Source: Dorea formicigenerans (GTDB lineage: Bacteria; Bacillota; Clostridia; Lachnospirales; Lachnospiraceae). From it: a stretch of DNA of 64,000 nt. Each line of letters begins with the position of its first letter. Position 1 is the first letter of the stretch. Made by a program: the position numbers and the translations under genes. The notes under the pieces were generated by a model. That model was not told the origin of the DNA. It worked only from the letters and a program-made list of their open reading frames with translations, and searched no databases. Location of the stretch: positions 1,299,423-1,363,422 of the forward strand of contig NZ_CP102279.1 in NCBI RefSeq assembly GCF_025150245.1, in the 5' to 3' direction. Shown piece by piece: positions 57,738-64,000 of the stretch.

Positions 57738-57933
57738 GCCAGGGTCAAAAGGTCTAAATCCACATGAGCTTGCTCATAAGTGGATGAAAGATCTTGGGAC
57801 CCGCCCCAATATGAGCCTAGAAGTGGGATGACAATCCCACGATATGCGAATAATTGGGAGGATTGTGAGAGTGCAAAGCACGGAACAATCCGTAGGCATC
57901 ATAGTTGGGGCTTTTGCCCCAACATCTATATAT
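57738..57933. repeat. Repeat family B, full-length copy between T-box and cysE
   Basis: About 196 bp of hairpins. A long arm pair CCAGGGTC...GGGACCC encloses AAGGTCT/AGATCTT and ATCCAC..TGAGC/GCTCA..GTGGAT (57738-57801). Then come GTGGGAT/ATCCCAC (57824-57840), a GGATTGT/ACAATCC stem holding GTGC/GCAC (57860-57892), and GTTGGGGC/GCCCCAAC (57904-57922). The 3' half recurs at 40621-40664 and 55551-55602. No ORF of its own; one frame runs through into cysE, which explains a false N-terminal extension of that gene. Confidence 0.82.
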
Positions 57934-57965
57934 TTGATCATTATATGTCAAGGGAGGAACTTAAA

Positions 57966-58658
57966 ATGGGAGTTGTATCCTATGTCAAGGAAGAAATTCA
58001 GGTGATTCGTGAGCGGGATCCTGCAATCAAATCGAATATGGAAGTATTTTTATACCCTAGTTTTAAGGCAATTCTTCATTACAGAGTCGCACATAAATTA
58101 TACAAAAAGGGACATTATGTTATGGCGCGCTGGATTTCTCAAAGAGCAGTCAGAAAGACAGGAATTGAAATCCATCCGGGTGCGACCATTGGAAAAGGTC
58201 TTTTTATTGACCACGGAAGTGGCGTTATCATTGGTGAGACGGCAGAACTTGGTGATAACATTACTTTGTATCAGGGGGTAACACTTGGCGGTACAGGAAA
58301 AGAACAGGGAAAACGTCATCCGACGCTTGGAGATAATGTTATGGTCAGCGCAGGAGCAAAGGTTCTTGGATCATTTAAAATTGGCGAGAATTCAAAAATC
58401 GGAGCAGGATCCGTTGTGTTGAAAGAAGTGCCGGCTAATTGTACAGTTGTTGGTGTCCCTGGAAGAATTGTAAAGCAGGATGGTGCAAAAATCCCACGTA
58501 TGGATATGAACCAGGTAGATCTTCCGGACCCGATCAGCAATGACATCAAAGAGCTTCAGGTTGATAACCTGCGTATGCATAAAAAGCTTATGGAACTGGA
58601 AAATCAGTTAAAAATGGTTGCGCATGCCCAGTGCGCAAAAGAAGAGAAGGAGCAATAA
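57966..58658 (+). CDS. cysE: Serine O-acetyltransferase
   Basis: First step of cysteine synthesis (Ser + acetyl-CoA). 230 residues. The N-terminal helical domain (VKEEIQVIRERDPAIKSNMEVFLYPSFKAILHYRVAHKLYKKG) is followed by a left-handed beta-helix of hexapeptide repeats (GATIGKGLFIDHGSGVIIGETAELGDNITLYQGVTLGG), with catalytic His in DHGSG and the GTGKEQGKRHPTLGD loop. ATG 57966 is preceded by gggagga; the frame stays open for 62 codons upstream through repeat B, but that extension has no Shine-Dalgarno site. The C-terminal helix after about residue 195 is longer than usual. Controlled by the upstream cysteine T-box. Confidence 0.95.
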   Translation: MGVVSYVKEEIQVIRERDPAIKSNMEVFLYPSFKAILHYRVAHKLYKKGHYVMARWISQRAVRKTGIEIHPGATIGKGLFIDHGSGVIIGETAELGDNITLYQGVTLGGTGKEQGKRHPTLGDNVMVSAGAKVLGSFKIGENSKIGAGSVVLKEVPANCTVVGVPGRIVKQDGAKIPRMDMNQVDLPDPISNDIKELQVDNLRMHKKLMELENQLKMVAHAQCAKEEKEQ

Positions 58659-58660
58659 AA

Positions 58661-60067
58661 ATGAAGATTTATAATACAATGTCCAAGAAAAAAGAAGAAT
58701 TTATACCACTTGAAGAAGGAAAAGTCCGCATGTATGTATGTGGACCTACTGTATACAACTTTATTCACATTGGTAATGCAAGACCGATGATCGTATTTGA
58801 CACTGTCAGAAGATATTTCGAATATAAAGGATATGATGTAAATTATGTATCGAACTTCACGGATGTAGATGATAAGATTATTGCAAAGGCAAATGAAGAA
58901 GGTGTGACTGCTGAAGAGATTTCACAGCGTTACATTGAAGAATGTAAAAAAGATATGGCTGGCATGAATGTAAAGCCTGCAACAACAAATCCGCTTGCAA
59001 CACAGGAAATTGACGGTATGATCCAGTTGATCCAGACACTGATGGACAAGGGATATGCTTATGAAAAGAACGGTACTGTTTACTACAGAACTCGCCAGTT
59101 CAAAGAGTACGGTAAATTGTCCCACAAGAATCTGGATGATCTTCGTTCTGGAGAGCGCTCACTTCTTGTATCTGGTGCAGATGAGAAGGAAGATCCATTG
59201 GATTTCGTTCTCTGGAAACCGAAAAAGGAAGGAGAACCATTCTGGAAATCCCCATGGAGTGACGGACGTCCGGGGTGGCATACAGAGTGTTCTGAGATGT
59301 CCAAGAAATATCTTGGAGAGCAGATAGATATTCATGCCGGTGGAGAAGATCTTGTATTCCCACATCATGAAAATGAGATTGCCCAAAGTGAGGCTGCCAA
59401 TGGAAAGACATTTGCAAATTACTGGATGCACAATGCATTTTTAAATATTGACAACCGCAAGATGAGTAAGTCTCTCGGAAACTTCAGAACTGTCCGTGAG
59501 ATCAGTGAGCAGTATGATCTTCAGGTGCTTCGTTTCTTTATGCTGAGCGCACACTATAGAAGTCCATTGAACTTCAGTGCTGAGCTTATGGAAGCAGCTA
59601 AGAGCAGTCTGGAGCGAATTGTAAATGCAGTAGATAACCTGAACTTCCTTATAAAAAATGCAAAGGATGAGCCGATGACTGCAGAGGAAGCAGAACTTTT
59701 CGCTCAGACAGATTCGTTTGTAAAAGCATTTGAAGATGCGATGGATGATGATTTTAATACAGCAGATGCAGTAGCTGCAATTTTTGAGCTTGTAAGATAC
59801 AGCAACACCAATGCAGATGCCGAGAAGACAAAAGAGTATCTTGGAAAGATCAAAGACTTGATCGTGAAGCTTGCAGATGTTCTTGGTCTTATTGTAGAGA
59901 AGAAAGAAGAAATTCTGGCAGAGGACATTGAAAAACTTATTGAGGAGCGTCAGGCTGCAAGAAAAGCAAAGGACTTTGCAAGAGCAGATGCGATTCGTGA
60001 TGAATTATTAGAAAAAGGTATCATTTTGAAAGATACAAGAGAAGGAGTACAATGGAAAAGAGCGTAG
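58661..60067 (+). CDS. cysS: Cysteinyl-tRNA synthetase
   Basis: Class I synthetase of 468 residues. Zinc-site Cys in VCGPTVYN (about residues 28-35), HIGH box HIGNARP, ANWHTECS-type motif (GWHTECSEMSKKYLG), GEDLVFPHHENEIAQ with His ligands, and KMSKS as KMSKSLGN. The start 58661 lies two bases after the cysE stop, with aaggagc inside the cysE 3' end as Shine-Dalgarno. The last 16 bp overlap mrnC. It provides the tRNA charge sensed by the T-box, a feedback loop. Confidence 0.97.
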   Translation: MKIYNTMSKKKEEFIPLEEGKVRMYVCGPTVYNFIHIGNARPMIVFDTVRRYFEYKGYDVNYVSNFTDVDDKIIAKANEEGVTAEEISQRYIEECKKDMAGMNVKPATTNPLATQEIDGMIQLIQTLMDKGYAYEKNGTVYYRTRQFKEYGKLSHKNLDDLRSGERSLLVSGADEKEDPLDFVLWKPKKEGEPFWKSPWSDGRPGWHTECSEMSKKYLGEQIDIHAGGEDLVFPHHENEIAQSEAANGKTFANYWMHNAFLNIDNRKMSKSLGNFRTVREISEQYDLQVLRFFMLSAHYRSPLNFSAELMEAAKSSLERIVNAVDNLNFLIKNAKDEPMTAEEAELFAQTDSFVKAFEDAMDDDFNTADAVAAIFELVRYSNTNADAEKTKEYLGKIKDLIVKLADVLGLIVEKKEEILAEDIEKLIEERQAARKAKDFARADAIRDELLEKGIILKDTREGVQWKRA

Positions 60068-60516
60068 ATTGGCAGTTTGACAGTTATATGCAGGAGATTT
60101 TCCAGATGAAAGAGGTGGATATCAGAGAATATTCACCTCTTGCTCTGGCTTATATCGGAGACTGCATTTTTGACCTTGTAATTAAGTCTTTAGTAATGAA
60201 TGAGGGAAATAAACAGGTTCAGAAAATGCATAAGGAGACCAGCTCTTATGTACAGGCATCTGCCCAGTCCAAAATGATGCGTACCATTCAGGAACATTTA
60301 ACAGAAGAAGAGCATGGCATATACAAACGCGGAAGGAATGCCAAAAGTGTGTCTCCTGCAAAGAATCAATCCATCACAGACTACAGGCGTGCTACGGGAT
60401 TTGAAGCGTTGATGGGATATCTGTATCTGAAAAAGGACTGGAAACGACTGCTGGATTTGGTGAAGATCGGGCTTTGCAGTGTTTCTGACAGGTCCGCTTT
60501 AAAGGAAGAAGAATAG
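60052..60516 (+). CDS. mrnC: Mini-ribonuclease III
   Basis: A 154-residue dimeric RNase III domain without a dsRNA-binding domain, which in Bacillus matures 23S rRNA ends. The signature is LALAYIGDCIFDLVIKSLVM, where most relatives have GDAVFE; an Asp replaces the usual Glu. Further family residues are KGHKESSxYVxAxAQ-like HKETSSYVQASAQSKMM, GRNAKSVSPAKNQSITDYRRATGFEALMGYLYL. It starts 16 bp inside cysS. The gene order cysS-mrnC-rlmB is the same as in Bacillus. Confidence 0.94.
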   Translation: MEKSVDWQFDSYMQEIFQMKEVDIREYSPLALAYIGDCIFDLVIKSLVMNEGNKQVQKMHKETSSYVQASAQSKMMRTIQEHLTEEEHGIYKRGRNAKSVSPAKNQSITDYRRATGFEALMGYLYLKKDWKRLLDLVKIGLCSVSDRSALKEEE

Positions 60517-60558
60517 CTGGCAGCAGGATTTGAGTAAGTTTTGAAGAAGGAGAATTTC

Positions 60559-61317
60559 ATGATAGAACACAAAGACAAACATGGAAATGAAAATATGATT
60601 GAGGGACGCAATGCGGTATTAGAAGCATTTCGTTCCGGAAAACCAGTGGACAAATTATTTGTTCTGGACGGCTGCCAGGATGGCCCGGTGCGGACGATTG
60701 TACGTGAGGCAAAGAAGCATGATACTTTGGTTCAGTTTGTAGATAAAGAACGTCTGACACAGCTTTCACAGACAGGAAGACATCAGGGAGTGATTGCTTA
60801 TACAGCGGCTTATGAGTATGCACAGGTAGAGGATATGCTGGCACTGGCAAAAGAGCGGGGAGAGGATCCATTTCTTATTTTGCTGGACGATATTGAAGAC
60901 CCACACAACCTGGGTGCGATTATCCGTACTGCAAATCTGGCAGGTGCGCATGGAGTCATTATTCCTAAACGAAGAGCGGTAGGACTGACGGCGACTGTGG
61001 CAAAGACATCGGCAGGAGCAATCAACTATACACCGGTTGCAAAAGTGACTAATCTGACTAAGACGATGAAAGAATTAAAAGAAAAAGGGCTTTGGTTCGT
61101 GTGTGCGGATATGGGTGGTGAGTCTATGTATAAGCTGAATCTGACAGGTCCGATCGGTCTTGTGATTGGAAATGAAGGAGAAGGTGTCAGCCGCCTTGTA
61201 AAAGAAACCTGTGATTTTGTTGCAAGCATTCCGATGAAAGGGGATATTGATTCCCTGAATGCATCTGTGGCAACCGGAGTTCTTGCATATGAGATTGTAA
61301 GACAGAGGCTTGGATAA
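60559..61317 (+). CDS. rlmB: 23S rRNA (guanosine-2'-O-)-methyltransferase, TrmH/RlmB family
   Basis: A 252-residue SPOUT methyltransferase that likely 2'-O-methylates G2251 of 23S rRNA. The N-terminal L30e-like substrate domain (MIEGRNAVLEAFRSGKPVDKLFVL) is followed by motif 1 LDDIEDPHNLGAIIRTANLAGAHGVIIP, motif 2 VIGNEGEGVSRLVKETCD and motif 3 IPMKGDIDSLNASVATGVLAYEIVR. The start at 60559 follows aaggag; the upstream TTG at 60541 is rejected. Two bases separate its stop from sigH. In Bacillus rae1 lies between them; it is absent here. Confidence 0.95.
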   Translation: MIEHKDKHGNENMIEGRNAVLEAFRSGKPVDKLFVLDGCQDGPVRTIVREAKKHDTLVQFVDKERLTQLSQTGRHQGVIAYTAAYEYAQVEDMLALAKERGEDPFLILLDDIEDPHNLGAIIRTANLAGAHGVIIPKRRAVGLTATVAKTSAGAINYTPVAKVTNLTKTMKELKEKGLWFVCADMGGESMYKLNLTGPIGLVIGNEGEGVSRLVKETCDFVASIPMKGDIDSLNASVATGVLAYEIVRQRLG

Positions 61318-61319
61318 TT

Positions 61320-61928
61320 ATGGACAGATATGAGAAGATGACAGATGAACAACTGATTCAGAAGCTGCGCGATGGAGACAACAGAATCGTAGATTATATT
61401 ATGGAAAAATATAAAAATCTTGTGCGAAAAGAAGCGAATGCTATGTATCTTCTTGGAGGAGAAAATGAAGATCTGATCCAGGAAGGTATGATTGGTCTTT
61501 TTAAAGCGGTGCAGAATTATGAGCCGGATCAGAATAGTTCATTTTTCAGCTTCGCAAAACTGTGTATTTCCAGACAGCTTTACTCCGCAATCGAGGCTTC
61601 CAGGAGAAAGAAACACAGTCCGTTAAATTCTTATGTTTCACTTTATGATATGACGGAGGAGAAAGAACCTCTGATCAATACGATGGAAGCACATAAAAAC
61701 AGCAATCCGGAAGAACTATTAGTCAGCCAGGAATACGCAGAACTTCTGGAAAGTAAACTGGAAGAGAGCTTAAGTGATCTTGAGAACCGTGTACTTTATC
61801 TGCATCTTATGGGCACCGATTACCGCACGATAGCAAGGCTTTTAGACAAAAGTCCAAAGACGGTGGATAATGCCTTGCAAAGAATTAAAGCAAAGACGCA
61901 AAAGATTCTGGAAAAAGAGAAGTTGTGA
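61320..61928 (+). CDS. sigH: RNA polymerase sigma-70 family factor, SigH (Spo0H)-like
   Basis: A 202-residue factor. Region 2 is at about 30-100 (GDNRIVDYIMEKYKNLVRKEANAMYLLGGENEDLIQEGMIGLFKAVQNYEPDQNSSFFSFAKLCISRQL), and region 4 at about 145-195 (LEESLSDLENRVLYLHLMGTDYRTIARLLDKSPKTVDNALQRIKAKTQKIL). The RKKHSPLNSYVSLYD block is diagnostic of SigH. Its position directly after rlmB matches the conserved Bacillus context. In spore-formers it controls early stationary-phase and sporulation genes; whether this organism sporulates cannot be told here. Confidence 0.92.
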   Translation: MDRYEKMTDEQLIQKLRDGDNRIVDYIMEKYKNLVRKEANAMYLLGGENEDLIQEGMIGLFKAVQNYEPDQNSSFFSFAKLCISRQLYSAIEASRRKKHSPLNSYVSLYDMTEEKEPLINTMEAHKNSNPEELLVSQEYAELLESKLEESLSDLENRVLYLHLMGTDYRTIARLLDKSPKTVDNALQRIKAKTQKILEKEKL

Positions 61929-61968
61929 AAAACAGGAATGCTGAAAAATAGAAATACTCGATTAGGCA

Positions 61969-61997
61969 TTGACAACAAGTGCCGGATATTGTATATT
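61969..61997 (+). promoter_or_regulatory. Promoter of tRNA-Thr
   Basis: TTGACA (61969-61974), 17-bp spacer, TATATT (61992-61997), 26 bp before the tRNA. Confidence 0.82.
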
Positions 61998-62023
61998 ATT
62001 AACGTTGCATAGAACATATGCGC

Positions 62024-62096
62024 GCTGCCTTGGCTCAGTCGGTAGAGCGTCGCCTTGGTAAGGCGGAGGTCGGCGGTTCGATTCCGCTAGGCAGCT
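62024..62096 (+). tRNA. tRNA-Thr (GGT)
   Basis: A 73-nt cloverleaf: acceptor GCTGCCT with AGGCAGC, D-arm GCTCAGTCGGTAGAGC, anticodon loop TTGGTAA giving GGT, T-arm GCGGTTCGATTCCGC. CCA is not encoded; the discriminator is T, as in other Thr tRNAs of Firmicutes. Confidence 0.95.
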
Positions 62097-62108
62097 TGTT
62101 TAAATTAA

Positions 62109-62148
62109 CCTCGTAAACTCGCGAAGAACGTGAGTTTACGGGGTTTTT
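62109..62148 (+). terminator. Terminator of tRNA-Thr
   Basis: CCTCGTAAACTC pairs with GAGTTTACGGGG (one G-U) around a loop, followed by five T. Confidence 0.88.
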
Positions 62149-62245
62149 ACTATCTGACTTTTTAAAATCGTATGACTGCCGGGCAAAGAAGAGTATAGCT
62201 GAAAGAAGAATTTTGGGTGTTAGAAGAGAGGCGTAGAGAGAAAAT

Positions 62246-63607
62246 ATGAGTAAGAAAAGTACAGTGATGACAGAAGGGGCAATTTGGAAAGAAATTTTAT
62301 TCTTCTCCATTCCGCTCATCTTGGGAAATTTATTTCAACAATTATATAATACAGTAGATTCTATTATTGTGGGAAACTGGATTGGGAGTGAGGCATTGGC
62401 AGCAGTCGGATCCAGTGGCGCAATCATCAATCTTCTGCTTGGATTCTGTATCGGTGCATCCGCAGGTGCCGGAGTCGTTGTTTCTCAGTTTTTTGGAGCC
62501 GGGAATCGTGAAGGAGTAAGGAAAGCAGTACATACGACACTTGCAATTGCCGTGGCAGCAGGAGCGATATTGACAGTGGCAGGGGTTGTGACAACACCGA
62601 TGATTTTGCGGGCAATGGACACACCGCAGGAAGTATTTGAACAATCATCACAGTATCTGCAGGTGTATTTTGGCGGAATATTTTTTTCTGTTATTTATAA
62701 TATGTCAGCAGGAATTCTCAATGCAGTGGGAAATTCCAGACGGTCATTAATCTACTTGATTATTGCAGCGGTTTCCAATATATTTTTAGATATATTTTTT
62801 GTTGTGATTTTGAAAATGGGAATTATTGGAGCGGCTCTTGCAACAGATATCAGCCAGCTTTTATCCTGTATTTTTATTCTGGGATTTTTAATGAGAAGCC
62901 AGGAAAGTTATCATGTAAGACTACGTGATATTCGGTTTTATGATAATCTGCTTGGAAGGATTTTGAAGATCGGTCTGCCAACAGGATTTCAAAATATTGT
63001 TATATCCATTTCAAATGTTATTGTACAGTCCAGCGTCAATAGCTTTGGTGCAGTTGTAATGGCAGGCTATGCAGCTTATGTAAAAGTAGATGGATTCAAT
63101 ATTCTTCCGGTGCTGAGTTTCAGTATGGCGGCCAGTACATTTGCAGGTCAGAATGTAGGCGCAGGAAAATATGACCGCGTGAAGAAAGGAATGTGGGTAT
63201 CAACAGGTATGGGCGTTGGATATACCATTATTTCCGGAATATTATTGTTAATCTTTGCGCCGCAGGTCATTGGAGTGTTTTCTGGCAAACCAGATGTAGT
63301 CCAGTATGGAATTTATGTTATGAAGTTTTTCTGTCCGTTCTACTGGCTGCTTGGTTTCTTACATGTTATGGCAGGAACAGTCCGGGGAACAGGAAAGACA
63401 TTTCAGACAATGGTTGTATTCCTTGTATCCTTATGTGTATGCAGAGTTATCTGGATTTGGGCGGTACTTCGAATCGACCACAAACTGTCTTATGTTATGA
63501 CGGCATATCCGGTGACATGGCTGATCGGTGCAGTACTGATCGCACTCTATGTATGGAAGGGAAAATGGATGCCAGAGGCGTATTATCGAATGAAGAAAGA
63601 AGTATAG
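62246..63607 (+). CDS. MATE family efflux transporter
   Basis: A 453-residue 12-TM antiporter of the NorM/DinF-like clostridial group. Marks are IPLILGNLFQQLYNTVDSIIVGNWIGSEALAAVGSS in TM1-2, SAGAGVVVSQFFGAGNREGVRKAVH, MSAGILNAVGNSRRSLIYLI and, in the second half, GLPTGFQNIVISISNVIVQSSVNSFG. A different subfamily from 26918-28312. Preceded by a weak gagag site. 18 bp before the NUDIX gene. Confidence 0.9.
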   Translation: MSKKSTVMTEGAIWKEILFFSIPLILGNLFQQLYNTVDSIIVGNWIGSEALAAVGSSGAIINLLLGFCIGASAGAGVVVSQFFGAGNREGVRKAVHTTLAIAVAAGAILTVAGVVTTPMILRAMDTPQEVFEQSSQYLQVYFGGIFFSVIYNMSAGILNAVGNSRRSLIYLIIAAVSNIFLDIFFVVILKMGIIGAALATDISQLLSCIFILGFLMRSQESYHVRLRDIRFYDNLLGRILKIGLPTGFQNIVISISNVIVQSSVNSFGAVVMAGYAAYVKVDGFNILPVLSFSMAASTFAGQNVGAGKYDRVKKGMWVSTGMGVGYTIISGILLLIFAPQVIGVFSGKPDVVQYGIYVMKFFCPFYWLLGFLHVMAGTVRGTGKTFQTMVVFLVSLCVCRVIWIWAVLRIDHKLSYVMTAYPVTWLIGAVLIALYVWKGKWMPEAYYRMKKEV

Positions 63608-63624
63608 AAAGTGAGTGATGTATC

Positions 63625-64000
63625 ATGACAGCTTTTTTAAATGATTTTAGCAAGTTTTACGGAACTGGTGAGAAAAATGAGGCGGGACAGAATCTGGAAG
63701 AATTCCTGGAATTGTATGATCCGAGAAAATATGAAACACCAAGCAATACGACAGATGCAGTCATATTTGCATATGAAGGGGAAAGTTGTGATTCTATTGA
63801 CGGATTAAAGGTTCTTCTTGTAAAGAGAAGCAATCACCCAAGTATTGGTTACTGGGCACTGCCGGGCGGTTTTGCCAATATGCGGGAGAATTTAGATGAG
63901 ACTGCAAGGCGTGAGCTGGAAGAAGAGACAGGTGTAAAGGGGCTTGTTATGGAACAGCTTGCAACTTATGGGGATTATGATAGAGATCCGCGGACCCGCG
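63625..64000 (+). CDS. NUDIX hydrolase (3' end beyond window)
   Basis: The first 125 residues are visible. The Nudix box reads GGFANMRENLDETARRELEEETGV (G-x5-E-x7-RE-x2-EE-x-G), fully intact. The N-terminal part before it (FSKFYGTGEKNEAGQNLEEFLELYDPRKYETPSNTTDAVIFA) is typical of the ADP-ribose/NrtR-like group of NUDIX enzymes; whether a C-terminal winged helix follows cannot be seen. It runs off the window edge in frame. Confidence 0.88.
   Translation, partial: MTAFLNDFSKFYGTGEKNEAGQNLEEFLELYDPRKYETPSNTTDAVIFAYEGESCDSIDGLKVLLVKRSNHPSIGYWALPGGFANMRENLDETARRELEEETGVKGLVMEQLATYGDYDRDPRTR

Noticed and set aside
57780-57965. 62-codon N-terminal extension of cysE
   Set aside because: It runs through the repeat B element, has no Shine-Dalgarno site, and the conserved SAT N-terminus begins after the ATG at 57966.
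62035-62319. Minus-strand ORF ending in GIEPPTSALPRRRSTD
   Set aside because: This is the well-known false protein made by translating the antisense of a tRNA gene; it covers tRNA-Thr and the terminator.

Overview
The window is a chromosomal segment of a low-GC, anaerobic, Gram-positive Clostridia member, most likely family Lachnospiraceae (Dorea/Mediterraneibacter/Blautia-like). The evidence is the purine-rich Shine-Dalgarno sites, the CIRCE-hrcA-grpE-dnaK-dnaJ order, the cysE-cysS-mrnC-rlmB-sigH block shared with other Firmicutes, large single-chain PurL, a high-molecular-weight rubredoxin and tRNA genes without encoded CCA. I cannot name a species from sequence alone. No rRNA, CRISPR array, prophage or intact insertion sequence was seen; nearly all of it is core or near-core housekeeping DNA.

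Layout. 1-4.3 kb: the end of an MMPL/RND exporter and a large secreted heptad-repeat partner. 4.8-5.6 kb: an Rpn-type PD-(D/E)XK nuclease/transposase-like gene. 5.8-9.5 kb: methyltransferase, hslO, nadE. 9.6-15.3 kb: S1-domain protein (minus strand), CBS/DRTGG pyrophosphatase, flavin reductase, polysaccharide deacetylase, rarA and a small unknown protein. 15.5-20.5 kb: CIRCE-controlled heat-shock operon. 20.5-25.7 kb: an ABC exporter divergent from a NarL-type two-component system (LnrJK-LnrLMN-like layout). 25.8-29.7 kb: alcohol dehydrogenase, MATE exporter, RidA and an Mrp ATPase. 29.8-34.5 kb: a DNA-repair-like module (radical SAM/HhH protein, DUF4130-like protein, nuclease-helicase) behind a promoter carrying two LexA-box-like sites. 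34.8-36.8 kb: a YtrA-like GntR/ABC operon with an 11-bp inverted-repeat operator. 37-43.6 kb: nfo, flavin reductase-rubredoxin fusion, argS, AlaX-like editing protein, LysR regulator, DUF1461 membrane protein. 43.7-53.4 kb: purL, gdhA, an operon of three tiny membrane proteins plus an APC permease behind a perfect palindrome, and ftsH. 53.7-54.8 kb: a tRNA locus (two identical tRNA-Met genes and one tRNA-Val) enclosing a c-di-GMP-I riboswitch, a response-regulator remnant and a flavodoxin gene. 55-64 kb: ispF, GNAT protein, zinc-ribbon/DUF4234 protein, cysteine T-box and cysE-cysS-mrnC-rlmB-sigH, tRNA-Thr, MATE exporter and a partial NUDIX gene.

The most unusual content is non-coding. There are two families of modular structured repeats (A: 4257-4401 and 34548-34778; B: 40621-40664, 55551-55602 and 57738-57933), a pair of similar short palindromes, an apparently orphaned GEMM riboswitch, and several operator-like palindromes overlapping promoters. 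The best candidate for an under-described system is the LexA-box radical SAM/DUF4130/nuclease-helicase module at 29.8-34.5 kb. Coding starts were chosen from Shine-Dalgarno spacing and family alignment from memory. All family names are recognition from sequence, not from database searches.
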